A stretch of DNA of 63,726 nucleotides, taken from NCBI GenBank assembly GCA_006226545.1, contig SBGR01000021.1:1-63726 (forward strand), read 5' to 3'. The notes under the pieces were generated by a model, which saw nothing but the letters and a program-made list of their open reading frames with translations, searched no databases and was not told the DNA's origin. Within the stretch, counting starts at the first letter, position 1, and every line of letters starts with the position of its first letter. Source of the stretch: Bacteroidota bacterium. Its GTDB lineage: Bacteria > Bacteroidota > Bacteroidia > UBA8524. Made by a program: the position numbers and the translations under genes. Positions 25,200 through 34,618 of the stretch are shown here, one piece after another.

Positions 25200-26540
25200 T
25201 TAAGACTCCAGCTTGAAATCATTCATAAAGGCCGTGGTAAAGTTTCCGGCTTTGAAGTCTTCGTTTTCCATTAAGGCCATGTGCAAAGGAATGGTAGTTT
25301 TTACCCCTTCAATCACAAACTCAGACAAGGCACGTTCCATCTTAACAATACACTCTTCTCTGGTTGCCGCTGAAACAATCAGCTTTGCAATCATTGAATC
25401 GTAGTTCGGTGGAATGGTATAACCGGCATAGATATGCGAATCTACGCGTACACCAAGACCTCCCGGTTTGTGTAAAGTGGTGATTTTACCCGGACTTGGC
25501 GCGAAGTTCTTGTAAGGGTCTTCTGCGTTAATACGGCATTCCATAGAATGGCGTTGCGGGTAATAGCTCTTACCTGAAATAGGTACACCGGCTGCGATTA
25601 AAATTTGCTCTTTAATCAGGTCGTGGAAGATGATTTCTTCGGTAACCGGGTGTTCTACCTGGATACGCGTATTCATTTCCATGAAGTAGAAGTTGCGGTG
25701 TTTGTCTACCAAGAACTCCACTGTACCAACACCTTCGTATCCGATGGAAGAACCGGCAGCGATAGCTGCATCACCCATTTTTTCGCGCAACTCAGGCGTT
25801 ACGAAAGGAGATGGTGCTTCTTCAATCAGTTTTTGATGGCGACGTTGAATGGAGCAATCGCGTTCGCTCAAGTGAACAACTTTGCCGTACTGATCTCCAG
25901 CAATCTGGATTTCGATGTGGCGTGGTTCTTCAATGTATTTCTCCATGTAGATACCGTCGTTACCGAATGCGGCTTTCGCTTCTTGGCGAGCAGAATCCCA
26001 TGCATTTTCAAAATCTTCGTCTTTCCAGATGATACGCATACCACGACCACCACCACCGGCAGTTGCCTTGATGATTACCGGGTAGCCTATATCTTTCGCT
26101 AACTTCATTCCTTCAGCAGCGTCTTTCAAAAGGCCGTCTGAACCTGGAATGGTAGGAACACCCGCCTTTTTCATGGTATCTTTTGCATTCGACTTATCAC
26201 CCATGGAGTTAATCATCTCCGGTGATGCACCGATAAACTTGATACCGTGGTCGCGACAAACTTTAGAGAACTTGGCGTTTTCAGAAAGGAAGCCGTAGCC
26301 AGGGTGTATTGCATCTGCATTGGTAATTTCTGCCGCTGCAATGATATTAGCCATGCTCAAATAAGACTGTGGGCTGGGTGCAGGGCCGATGCATACCGCT
26401 TCATCAGCAAATTTTACATGCAAGCTTTCCTTATCGGCCGTAGAGTATACTGCTACGGTTTTGATACCCATTTCTTTGCATGTACGTATCACGCGAAGCG
26501 CAATTTCTCCGCGGTTTGCGATTAATATCTTTTTAAACAT
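25200..26540 (-). CDS. accC: Acetyl-CoA carboxylase, biotin carboxylase subunit
   Basis: 446-aa ATP-grasp enzyme that carboxylates biotin on AccB, first half-reaction of acetyl-CoA carboxylase. The N-terminal Biotin_carb_N domain ([20 protein letters not shown]), the ATP-binding glycine loop ([12 protein letters not shown] near 157-168), the catalytic ExExx region ([18 protein letters not shown] near 282-300) and the C-terminal domain are all present. Last gene of the operon, 36 nt after accB. AccA/AccD are not in the window. Confidence 0.97.
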   Translation of the reverse strand: MFKKILIANRGEIALRVIRTCKEMGIKTVAVYSTADKESLHVKFADEAVCIGPAPSPQSYLSMANIIAAAEITNADAIHPGYGFLSENAKFSKVCRDHGIKFIGASPEMINSMGDKSNAKDTMKKAGVPTIPGSDGLLKDAAEGMKLAKDIGYPVIIKATAGGGGRGMRIIWKDEDFENAWDSARQEAKAAFGNDGIYMEKYIEEPRHIEIQIAGDQYGKVVHLSERDCSIQRRHQKLIEEAPSPFVTPELREKMGDAAIAAGSSIGYEGVGTVEFLVDKHRNFYFMEMNTRIQVEHPVTEEIIFHDLIKEQILIAAGVPISGKSYYPQRHSMECRINAEDPYKNFAPSPGKITTLHKPGGLGVRVDSHIYAGYTIPPNYDSMIAKLIVSAATREECIVKMERALSEFVIEGVKTTIPLHMALMENEDFKAGNFTTAFMNDFKLES

Positions 26541-26576
26541 AAGTCTGGATTAAGTGATAACCCCTTCGGGTCGAAC

Positions 26577-27059
26577 TTAGTTAGGTTCCACCAGGAACAA
26601 TGGCTGATCGTATTCTACCGGGGTAGCGTTGTCAACCAAAATTTTCACGATTTTACCTGATACCTCAGATTCAATTTCATTGAAGAGTTTCATGGCCTCA
26701 ACGATACAAACTACAGTACCTGGTTTAATCTCGTCGCCCACGTTCACGAAATTGTCTTTATCCGGACCGCTTGCACGGTAGAATGTTCCAATCATTGGCG
26801 ATTTAATGGTGATGAGTTTATCATCAGCAGAAGCCGCTGGAGCTGCAGGTGCAGCCGGTGCAGCAGCAGTTGGAGCCGGTGCTGCAGGAGCAGCAGGAGC
26901 TACAGGAATGCTAGCCTGCACTACTTGAGGGGCAACAGGCGCAACCACAGGGGCAGCTTTACGGATAGAGAGTTTAAAATCTTTCTTTTCGATATCTACT
27001 TCATCGACGCCAGACTCGGATACGAATTTGATAAGCGTCTGAATTTCCTTCAAGTCCAT
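26577..27059 (-). CDS. accB: Biotin carboxyl carrier protein of acetyl-CoA carboxylase
   Basis: 160 aa. A short N-terminal domain ([13 protein letters not shown]), a long Ala/Pro/Val linker (about 38-78) and the biotinyl domain. The biotin lysine is in [11 protein letters not shown], a mild variant of the usual EAMKMMNEIE. BirA, encoded at 47960-48712, should attach the biotin. The ATG at 27059 opens the conserved N-terminus; the extra upstream codons are not conserved. Cotranscribed with accC. Confidence 0.97.
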   Translation of the reverse strand: MDLKEIQTLIKFVSESGVDEVDIEKKDFKLSIRKAAPVVAPVAPQVVQASIPVAPAAPAAPAPTAAAPAAPAAPAASADDKLITIKSPMIGTFYRASGPDKDNFVNVGDEIKPGTVVCIVEAMKLFNEIESEVSGKIVKILVDNATPVEYDQPLFLVEPN

Positions 27060-27127
27060 AATGTTATTTGTTTTTTTAGGGTTTCCTGACAAAGTCAAAG
27101 GTAATTATTCTTCTAAATTATGCTCGG

Positions 27128-28132
27128 TTATTTCGGGTCGTAGGCCCAACGCAGCCACATGGAGCCCCATGTAAAGCCACCACCGAAGGTAGAAAGGATA
27201 AGGTTATCCCCTTTTTTGAATTGTTTTTCAAAGTCCCACATCAACAATGGCAAAGTACCGTTGGTGGTATTACCGTAACGGCTAATATTGACCAATACTT
27301 TGTCTTCAGGGAGTTTGATACGCTGTGCAGTTGCATCGATAATGCGCAAGTTTGCTTGGTGTGCTACCAGCCAATTCACGTTATCGCCGGTCATGCCATT
27401 ACGCTCCAAAAGCTCAGCCGTTACATCTGCCATATTGGTTACGGCAAATTTGAATACGGTTTTACCTTCTTGGTATACGTAATGTTCACGTGCGTCTATT
27501 GATTCATGGCTAGGTGGTCTGAGTGAACCTCCTGCCTTTTGGTGTAGAAATTCTCTACCGCTACCGTCTGAACGCAGGATGGAATCTTGCACTCCGTAAC
27601 CTTCTTCATCAGGTTCCAGAAGAACACAACCCATTCCATCGCCAAAGATGATACAGGTATTGCGGTCGGTATAATCGATGATAGATGACATTTTATCGCC
27701 ACCCACAACCAATACCTTTTTGTATTTACCTGATTCAACCAATTTGGAAGCTACTTCCATTCCGTATAAGAATCCGGAACAAGCTGCAGCGAGGTCAAAT
27801 CCCCAGGCGTTTTTTGCACCAATTTTATCGCAGATGACATTTGCCGTTGCCGGAAAAATCATGTCGCCCGTAATGGTACAACACAATACAAAATCGATTT
27901 CCAATGGGTCGATATTGTTTTTCTCCAACATCGGTAAAATAGCCTGAACGGCCATTTCTGATGTTCCTACGCCCGGTGCGAGAATATGTCTTTCTTTAAT
28001 TCCGGTTCTGGTAGTAATCCACTCATCGGTGGTATCAACCATTTTTTCGAGGTCGGCGTTGCTCAAAATTTCAGGGGGTACATAACCACCTACGGCTTTG
28101 ATGGCAGCGCGCGTCTTTTTTGTGGAATTCAT
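27128..28132 (-). CDS. fabH: Beta-ketoacyl-ACP synthase III
   Basis: 334-aa FabH, which condenses acetyl-CoA (or branched primers) with malonyl-ACP to start fatty acid synthesis. The catalytic cysteine is Cys118 in DLAAACSGF; the histidine is in WLVAHQANLRI and the asparagine in RYGNTTNGT. The usual GNTSAAS stretch reads GNTTNGT here. The ATG at 28132 is chosen over an upstream TTG. It starts 10 nt after plsX. Confidence 0.95.
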   Translation of the reverse strand: MNSTKKTRAAIKAVGGYVPPEILSNADLEKMVDTTDEWITTRTGIKERHILAPGVGTSEMAVQAILPMLEKNNIDPLEIDFVLCCTITGDMIFPATANVICDKIGAKNAWGFDLAAACSGFLYGMEVASKLVESGKYKKVLVVGGDKMSSIIDYTDRNTCIIFGDGMGCVLLEPDEEGYGVQDSILRSDGSGREFLHQKAGGSLRPPSHESIDAREHYVYQEGKTVFKFAVTNMADVTAELLERNGMTGDNVNWLVAHQANLRIIDATAQRIKLPEDKVLVNISRYGNTTNGTLPLLMWDFEKQFKKGDNLILSTFGGGFTWGSMWLRWAYDPK

Positions 28133-28142
28133 GGAGGGCAAA

Positions 28143-29075
28143 TTAAAAGGATGATTTTATTTTTTCAATCAAACCTGTTTCAACAACTTCTTTAGCGAGT
28201 CTAATCATGTTGACAAAACTATTCGCTTTGGAGATGCCGTGTCCAATAATTACCGGAGCGTTTACGCCTAAGATTGGCGTACCTCCGTAATTTTCATAGT
28301 TAAAGCGATCAAGGAATTCATCCTTAATTTGACGCTTCTTGAGGTTATAATACATCGTTTCACATGCCTTCAAAACGATGTTCCCGGTGAATCCATCGCA
28401 AACAATTACGTCTACTTTAGAATCAAACAAGTCTCGCCCTTCAACGTTGCCGATGAAATTATATTCAGTGGTGTCTTGCATCAGGTTAAACGTAGCTTGT
28501 GTTGCAAGGTTACCTTTCCCCGGCTCTTCACCGATGTTCAATAAGCCTACTTTCGGGTTATCTATTTTGTAGACGTGGCGAGCAAACAAAGAGCCCAACA
28601 ATCCGAATTGATACAATACATCCGGTTTGCAGTCTGCATTTGCCCCAACGTCTAAAAGCAAACCAATGCTACCGTCTGCCTTAGGCAAGATAGAAGTGAT
28701 GGTAGGCCTAAATACGCCTTCAATAGGTTTTACGCTAAAGATTGAACCCACCATCATTGCGCCGGTATTCCCAGCACCGATGAATGCATCAATCTGTTTT
28801 TCTTTGAGGTAATGGAAGCCCACCGAGATGCTAGACATCTTTTTCTGGCTAAGAGCCTTGGTGGGATGTTCGGCCATGCCTATCGTTTCCGGACAATGAA
28901 CAAGCTGTAGTGTTCCGGGTTCTACCCCTATAGCTTGGTAGGCTTTATTCACTTCTGCTTCGTCGCCAAACAAGACCAATTCCACTTCTGGAAACGTCTT
29001 AGTGGCATCCAAACAGCCTTTTAACGCCTCTAGGGGAGCGAAATCACCCCCCATAATGTCTATTCCGATACGCAT
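28143..29075 (-). CDS. plsX: Phosphate acyltransferase
   Basis: 310-aa PlsX: makes acyl-phosphate from acyl-ACP for PlsY in phospholipid synthesis; peripheral membrane protein. N-terminus IGIDIMGGDFAP and internal GNTGAMM and CDGFTGNIVLKA are characteristic. Sits between rpmF and fabH, a widely conserved order that links ribosome and lipid production. Confidence 0.96.
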   Translation of the reverse strand: MRIGIDIMGGDFAPLEALKGCLDATKTFPEVELVLFGDEAEVNKAYQAIGVEPGTLQLVHCPETIGMAEHPTKALSQKKMSSISVGFHYLKEKQIDAFIGAGNTGAMMVGSIFSVKPIEGVFRPTITSILPKADGSIGLLLDVGANADCKPDVLYQFGLLGSLFARHVYKIDNPKVGLLNIGEEPGKGNLATQATFNLMQDTTEYNFIGNVEGRDLFDSKVDVIVCDGFTGNIVLKACETMYYNLKKRQIKDEFLDRFNYENYGGTPILGVNAPVIIGHGISKANSFVNMIRLAKEVVETGLIEKIKSSF

Positions 29076-29083
29076 GAAGAAGC

Positions 29084-29269
29084 TTAGTCTTCGTTAGTTC
29101 CCTTCATTACCTTAACTCCTTTGTACATACCAGTTTCCACGTTTACGCGGTGGTACAAAGAAATATCTCCAGAGTTAGGGTCAACGAACAAAGCTTTCTC
29201 GTCCAATTTGTGGTGAGTTCTTCTTTTGTCTCTGCGCGTTTTCGAGATTTTTCGCTTAGGATGTGCCAT
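29084..29269 (-). CDS. rpmF: 50S ribosomal protein L32
   Basis: 61-aa L32. The N-terminus AHPKRKISKTRRDKRRTHHK is typical. It lacks the CxxC pairs of the zinc-binding form, as is usual in Bacteroidota. Ends 8 nt before plsX begins. Confidence 0.97.
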   Translation of the reverse strand: MAHPKRKISKTRRDKRRTHHKLDEKALFVDPNSGDISLYHRVNVETGMYKGVKVMKGTNED

Positions 29270-29275
29270 TTTACT

Positions 29276-29806
29276 TTAGTTTAACAAATCTTTTAATTTA
29301 TCCCATCTAGGGTCAGTGCCCTGATCAGAATCTTCTTCATCATTGAGTTCATCCATTTTAGAAAAGACTTCCACGTTGCATAATGGAGTATTTCCCGGGT
29401 CGTCGCATACCTTTCGGATAGGTAAGGCCAAGTAGATAGCATCGTAGATATGGGAGGAAAGGAAAAATTGCCCTTCGCTCTTCACTACATAATACACCTC
29501 CCTGTCCTCATCATCTTCTTGAGGAACATCCGTTAACTTGATAACAAAGTCCAGATGATGACTAACCGGAAACGGAATTTCATTCAAGCAATTATCGCAT
29601 GGCACTTCCACTTCGCCTTGAAGTTTAAGTGAACATTGGAAAACTTGATCATTCCTATCGAGGATTAATTCAGCCTCTATTCGCCCTTTCTTTAATGAAC
29701 TATTCTCAAAATGCTCAAAGAAGCTGTGGTCAATTTCAAAGCGGTAAGAGTGACTTCCGTCCCTCAGTTTCAACAACGCAATACCGTCCTCTTTGAATGC
29801 CTTCAT
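29276..29806 (-). CDS. YceD/DUF177 family protein
   Basis: 176 aa. DUF177 protein, linked to 23S rRNA/L32 accumulation in other bacteria and almost always just upstream of rpmF. A conserved Cys pair lies in VPCDNCLNEI near 87-96, and an acidic tail (DELNDEEDSDQGTDPRWDKL) precedes the end. The ATG at 29806 fits the perfect -7 box 24 nt upstream. First gene of the yceD-rpmF-plsX-fabH-accB-accC operon. Confidence 0.88.
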   Translation of the reverse strand: MKAFKEDGIALLKLRDGSHSYRFEIDHSFFEHFENSSLKKGRIEAELILDRNDQVFQCSLKLQGEVEVPCDNCLNEIPFPVSHHLDFVIKLTDVPQEDDEDREVYYVVKSEGQFFLSSHIYDAIYLALPIRKVCDDPGNTPLCNVEVFSKMDELNDEEDSDQGTDPRWDKLKDLLN

Positions 29807-29830
29807 TTCGACCCTTCTTGAACAAGGTGG

Positions 29831-29838
29831 CAAAGGTA
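29831..29838 (-). promoter_or_regulatory. -7 box of the yceD-accC operon
   Basis: Minus strand TACCTTTG, perfect TAnnTTTG, 24 nt before the yceD start. A TTG lies about 16 nt further upstream, a little short of the usual spacer. Confidence 0.55.
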
Positions 29839-30110
29839 AGTCAAAGTTTCATAACAAGAAAATAACTTCTTGAGGATAAGTTGAAACTCCGCTCTATTTT
29901 ATCCGCTAAGCTACTGATTTAGGTTGAGTTCATGTCAGAATCAAGTCTCCTAAGTCCATTTCACTCCTTTTCATTGCGCCGAAATACCAATACAATCTCC
30001 GATTAAGCAACATCACTATAACAACAATCTTGCTATTCATTTTGATAACACGTAGGCCTATTTCAGCAAACACTACGGCCATCTACATTTGGTGCTTTAA
30101 GTAAATCGCC
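29839..30110. other. Intergenic region between divergent operons
   Basis: AT-rich stretch of about 270 bp separating the yceD operon from the large T9SS gene. Apart from the two promoters no repeat, hairpin or gene is evident. Confidence 0.5.
30061..30091 (+). promoter_or_regulatory. Promoter TTTC-N19-TACATTTG of the large T9SS gene
   Basis: TTTC (30061-30064) then 19 nt, then a perfect -7 box TACATTTG (30084-30091), 19 nt before the ATG. The paralogous gene at 34619 has the same TTTC-N19 arrangement. Confidence 0.55.
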
Positions 30111-33100
30111 ATGAAAACAAAATACCTACTCACATTAGCACTTTTATTGGTTGCTTCTTTTGTTGGTGCACAAACCCCGGGTTTAATTTACAAGCCATCC
30201 TCCGGCATAGGACCAAGTGTATTGGATCCCAACGGTGATGGTTATACTTCACTTAGCACAAGTGGATTCTCTGGTACCGACTACGGCACCAACAGTGAAT
30301 TAAATATGATTACCATGCCGGGTATCGTCAACGAACCTAGCACAGACCAAGATAGAGGTCCTGCGGGTGGCTTTACCGATTTAGTAAACAACGGAACCAA
30401 CCACTCCGTTTATATATTAACTAAAAATGTGGGTGGAACGGATTATTTCATCATCCGATTCCGTTTAGGCGGTGCTTCATCAGCTACCAAGGGTTATTCA
30501 GTGGCCTTTGATACCGATGGTGTTTTTGGTAACTATCCAACATCCTATAATCCAGGTTTTGAAAAAGAGGTTGTTTTAGAAACCGGTAATAATGGTAGAG
30601 TGGTAGTTTATTCGCACAGCAGCAGCGGCGCTGCTGTTAGTCAGACTTATGCTATTGATAACTACTCTCAACGCTCCATTGCGTTAAGTACCATCAATGG
30701 CGATGCCGATTACTTCTATGATTTTTTCGTTCCACTTTCAGCCTTGGGGATTAGCGGTCCGGTTAGGATGGCAGCTTCTACGGTAATCAATGCAACCTCT
30801 GCATTAACCGGGAACTTGTCTGATATCAATGGTATAGACGACCAGGCATTTGGAAATAATGCTAACTCCATATTCGAAGCGATGGTCAGCGCTCAACCAA
30901 CTGCAACCTTGAGCAATATGACAGAGGGCGCTAGCTTTGACCCGATTAAAAGTTTCACACCAACTGTTACTGGACCGTTATCTACTTCTAGCACAACTGT
31001 AACAGGTACCAGCTTGGAAGCAGATGGAGCCACTATTACAGTATATGTGAACGGTGTTTCTGTAGGAACAACTACTGTTACAAGCAATGCTTGGACCTAT
31101 ACCTTAGGCGCAAGCCTTTCAGCCGGTGATGTAGTTACCGCAACTGCTACGGCTACTTCAAAATCTATTTCAAACACCAGCACCAGTGTAACTGCAACAG
31201 ATGCAAGCTGTTATTTGGCGCGACCAGTGGTTGTGAGTAGAAGCAATGGAGGTAAAACACTCGAGGGTACTTGGCCTGGCACTCCAGCTGCAAATACTAT
31301 TCGTATTAACATATACCAACAGACCAACGGGTCTTTAACCTTTACCGATGTTACCCCTGCCACCATTTTTGTGACAACAGGTGGAACATGGGCATCAACA
31401 GCTATCACAGGTATGGGAAATGGTGTGGTATATTATGTGACAGCAACAAACGTGAATACGGGTTGTGTGTCTTTATACTCTAGCCCTTCAACGCATAATA
31501 ACAACTTATCAACCGTAACAGCCTCACCTAGCATCACTACAACCAGTGTATTGGATAGCATTGGACCTAGAACTATCACGGTTCAAAACCTTGAAGCTGG
31601 TACTGCATTTATACAACTTTATGTGAACGGTGTTCTGAAAAGCACGTCAGCCGCTATTGCACAGAATGCAACAACCAATTTCCAAATTTCAGGATTGAAT
31701 GAAGGTGATACTATTGTGGCACGCGCACAAGCTTCTACTGGAACCAAGAATTTATCTGCTATTTCAAATATGCTTGCTGTGAGTGGTAGAGGTGGACAAA
31801 GTGCTAGCCCAACCATCAGTGGTGCCTATGTTGCGGGCAGTGGCCAAACTGTTTCAGGTACCTCTACAGAAGATCCCGGAACAACTATATTCATCTACCA
31901 AGGATCAACATTACTAGGATCTACAACCGTAGACTTGTACGGCAATTGGTCATTGGGCGGTTTAACTCTCACATCTGGACAAGTACTTACCGCTTATGCC
32001 GACGCTTCAGGCAAATCCCTGAGTACTGCTTCTACCGGTGTAACCATCGCAGCATCAACACCTACCACTCCAACCGTAACTACCTCACCACTATCCGTGG
32101 GATTAACTTCCATCTCCGGCACATCCGGTGCTGCTGTTGCAGGTGATAGTATCCAGATGTATGTTGACGGTGCCCTGGTAGCTACTGTGGTAGCAGGTAC
32201 CAACTGGACAGTGAACTTCGCTTCTAACGAATTATACAATGGTGCTGAAGTGACCTTTGTTCGTGTAAACGCTCAAGGCGTGAGCAGCGCAGCAACGACG
32301 CCAGTTAGCGTTATAGGTGTTGTGAGCTTTAGCATTACCCAACCAGGCGGAACTACAGCTTTAGGCAATCAAGTAGCCGGTACACCATTCAACTTGAGAA
32401 TTCGAGGTATGAGTGCGGCTAACGGCACAGGTTCCGTAATCACTACGTTTACCGGAACTGTAGTAGTATACAGTACTTCCAAGGTTCTTGCCGGTGATGT
32501 TCCTAGCTCTGCCTTTGTATCTGGCGATTTGGCTAGTCATAGCCTTACTTTGGGTACAGCCGGAACCGGTATTACCATTGGCTGTATCAACTCTGATGAT
32601 CCAAGTGCAGTGGGTACCACCACCATCGATGTAACTGCAGCTGTATTTACCGGTGCTACCAATACTTCAGATGCCATTACAGGCAACTGGGGAAATAGCC
32701 AAATTCCGGCTTCAGGTGCCGATATCGAATTAAATGGCACCACAGCCAATGACTTAATTATGACAGGTGACCTGACTTTCGGAAACATCACCAACAGCAG
32801 TTTGCACCCACTAACAACAAACGGCAATACCTTAACTATTACGGGAGATATCTCTGTGAGCAATGGCGGACAAATTGATGCTACCAACGGTACAATTGAA
32901 ATGGCCGGAACCAGTGCTCAAACATTAGATGGAACTGTATTTACTAGCGATACCATTCAAAACTTAAACATCAACAACGAATTTGGTGTGAGTGTTAGCA
33001 ATACCTTAGCTGTTAGCGGTGTATTGAATCCATCTGCTGGAACACTAACAACAAACGGCAACTTGAAGCTCATCGCTACAGATAGCTTAAACTATGCACA

Positions 33101-34457
33101 AATTGCGGTTGGATCCGGAAGTATTTCCGGAAACATCGAATACCAGATGTACATCAATAAAGGTTACCACAACGTTGGTTCTCCGGTTTCTACAACTGTT
33201 AACGACTTAAACGAAGGTGGCTTGATGAATGGTGCTACTTGGGATTGGAACGGTTCTAACTCTCAATGGGAGACTTGCGATACTACCGGAAGCTTTATCC
33301 CGGGAACAGGTATTTTTGTATACTTCGGTTACCTCGGCCCAGGTTATACTTACTGTTTCGTTACTCCGAACGTATTGCGCTTAACCGGTACACCTAACAA
33401 CGGCGATTATACTAAATACTTGTTTTTCCATGATGGCACAGGTACCAACGCAACTTTTGCAACTACCGACAGCTCAGGCTGGAACTTGATGGCCAATCCG
33501 TATCCAAGTAACTTGGATTGGGATAATGCTACCATTCCAAGCAATACCAACTCTGCCATCTATATCTGGGATCCGGCAAACAACCGCTATACCTCTTATA
33601 CCAAGGGAGCCGGAACCGGTACCAATGGCGGAACACGTTATGTTGCTCCTGCACAAGGCTTTTATATCGAAACTCAGGATGCTTTGGGTGGCGATAGTGT
33701 ATTGTTCACTTACAGCAATACCCTTCGCACAACTTCTCAAGCTGCAACCTTCTTTAAAAATGGTCGCCCGTTTGAAGAGTTCCATTTGACCATGACCGAT
33801 GCCAATGGAAAAACCGATGAGACCTTCTTGCAATTCAACGATGTAGCTACTGAAAACTACGATGGCAACTACGACGCTCGCAAATTTATGAACGGAGCAG
33901 GTATGCCTAACTTGTATTCCTTGGGTACAGCTCAGTATTCCATCAACTGTTTGCCAATCTTTGAATCCAATTACAGCTTACCGCTGGGTATCAACTGCAA
34001 TACAGCTCAAGCTACAAGCTATACCATCGCATTGGGTGAGACCAATAAGTTGGAAGGCTGGAAATTGTTCATCGAAGACAAATACACCAAAACCTGGAAA
34101 GAGATTACCAACGATGTATACACTTTCACACATCAAGGAACTCAACCGGTTGAAGACCGTTTAATCTTGCACATGGTTAAACCACAAGTTGACCCTAACT
34201 CGGTAGAAGAATATCAAGCCACAGGTTTCAGACTTAGCCAAGACTATTCTCAAGTATACTTTGACCTTGGAGAATACACAGCGCAAGAATTGAATATCCG
34301 TATTACCGATATGAGCGGTAAAGAAATTAAAACCTTTACCCAACAAATCAGCGGAACAAAAGGTCAAATTGATAACCTTCAGAATTTACCACATGGAGCT
34401 TATGTTATAGAAGTTCAATGTGGCCAACATGAAAGCGAAATCAAGATCATACGTTAA
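30111..34457 (+). CDS. Large T9SS type A surface protein with Ig-like repeats
   Basis: 1448 aa. Signal peptide about 1-20 (SFVGAQ). Residues about 21-265 form an N-terminal domain with a Ca-binding-like DPNGDGYTS loop. About 270-740 hold Ig-like repeats of the bacterial adhesin type (VTGTSLEADGATITVYVNG, and a second copy VSGTSTEDPGTTIFIYQGS). About 840-980 is a beta-helix-like Asn/Thr-rich stretch, about 985-1360 a region shared with the next gene, and about 1375-1448 a T9SS type A sorting domain. Likely a cell-surface adhesin or matrix protein. Rich in Thr, Ser, Gly and Asn; few Cys. Confidence 0.85.
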   Translation: MKTKYLLTLALLLVASFVGAQTPGLIYKPSSGIGPSVLDPNGDGYTSLSTSGFSGTDYGTNSELNMITMPGIVNEPSTDQDRGPAGGFTDLVNNGTNHSVYILTKNVGGTDYFIIRFRLGGASSATKGYSVAFDTDGVFGNYPTSYNPGFEKEVVLETGNNGRVVVYSHSSSGAAVSQTYAIDNYSQRSIALSTINGDADYFYDFFVPLSALGISGPVRMAASTVINATSALTGNLSDINGIDDQAFGNNANSIFEAMVSAQPTATLSNMTEGASFDPIKSFTPTVTGPLSTSSTTVTGTSLEADGATITVYVNGVSVGTTTVTSNAWTYTLGASLSAGDVVTATATATSKSISNTSTSVTATDASCYLARPVVVSRSNGGKTLEGTWPGTPAANTIRINIYQQTNGSLTFTDVTPATIFVTTGGTWASTAITGMGNGVVYYVTATNVNTGCVSLYSSPSTHNNNLSTVTASPSITTTSVLDSIGPRTITVQNLEAGTAFIQLYVNGVLKSTSAAIAQNATTNFQISGLNEGDTIVARAQASTGTKNLSAISNMLAVSGRGGQSASPTISGAYVAGSGQTVSGTSTEDPGTTIFIYQGSTLLGSTTVDLYGNWSLGGLTLTSGQVLTAYADASGKSLSTASTGVTIAASTPTTPTVTTSPLSVGLTSISGTSGAAVAGDSIQMYVDGALVATVVAGTNWTVNFASNELYNGAEVTFVRVNAQGVSSAATTPVSVIGVVSFSITQPGGTTALGNQVAGTPFNLRIRGMSAANGTGSVITTFTGTVVVYSTSKVLAGDVPSSAFVSGDLASHSLTLGTAGTGITIGCINSDDPSAVGTTTIDVTAAVFTGATNTSDAITGNWGNSQIPASGADIELNGTTANDLIMTGDLTFGNITNSSLHPLTTNGNTLTITGDISVSNGGQIDATNGTIEMAGTSAQTLDGTVFTSDTIQNLNINNEFGVSVSNTLAVSGVLNPSAGTLTTNGNLKLIATDSLNYAQIAVGSGSISGNIEYQMYINKGYHNVGSPVSTTVNDLNEGGLMNGATWDWNGSNSQWETCDTTGSFIPGTGIFVYFGYLGPGYTYCFVTPNVLRLTGTPNNGDYTKYLFFHDGTGTNATFATTDSSGWNLMANPYPSNLDWDNATIPSNTNSAIYIWDPANNRYTSYTKGAGTGTNGGTRYVAPAQGFYIETQDALGGDSVLFTYSNTLRTTSQAATFFKNGRPFEEFHLTMTDANGKTDETFLQFNDVATENYDGNYDARKFMNGAGMPNLYSLGTAQYSINCLPIFESNYSLPLGINCNTAQATSYTIALGETNKLEGWKLFIEDKYTKTWKEITNDVYTFTHQGTQPVEDRLILHMVKPQVDPNSVEEYQATGFRLSQDYSQVYFDLGEYTAQELNIRITDMSGKEIKTFTQQISGTKGQIDNLQNLPHGAYVIEVQCGQHESEIKIIR

Positions 34458-34479
34458 TCTCGATAACTTAAAACAACGC

Positions 34480-34513
34480 AAGTCGGTAGGGAGAATTCTC
34501 TGCCGACTTTTTT
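34480..34513 (+). terminator. Intrinsic terminator
   Basis: AAGTCGGTAG (34480-34489) pairs with CTGCCGACTT (34500-34509), one G-U pair, then T-tract. It separates the two paralogous surface protein genes into independent units. Confidence 0.9.
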
Positions 34514-34583
34514 ATATACGTGACGTTTTAACAATAGTTCGCCTGTATCATTGTCCGAATGCTTTTGGCGAATAGCCGAGCTA

Positions 34584-34614
34584 TTTCCTCCCATTTAACG
34601 TGCACTTAACTTGC
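34584..34614 (+). promoter_or_regulatory. Promoter TTTC-N19-TAACTTGC with inverted repeat
   Basis: TTTC (34584-34587), 19 nt, TAACTTGC (34607-34614), then four bases and ATG. An inverted repeat GTGCA-N7-TGCAC (34600-34616) covers the -7 box and could be an operator. Confidence 0.5.
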
Positions 34615-34618
34615 ACCT

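Noticed and set aside
25603..26102. 165-residue frame antisense to accC
   Set aside because: Shadow of a conserved ATP-grasp coding sequence.
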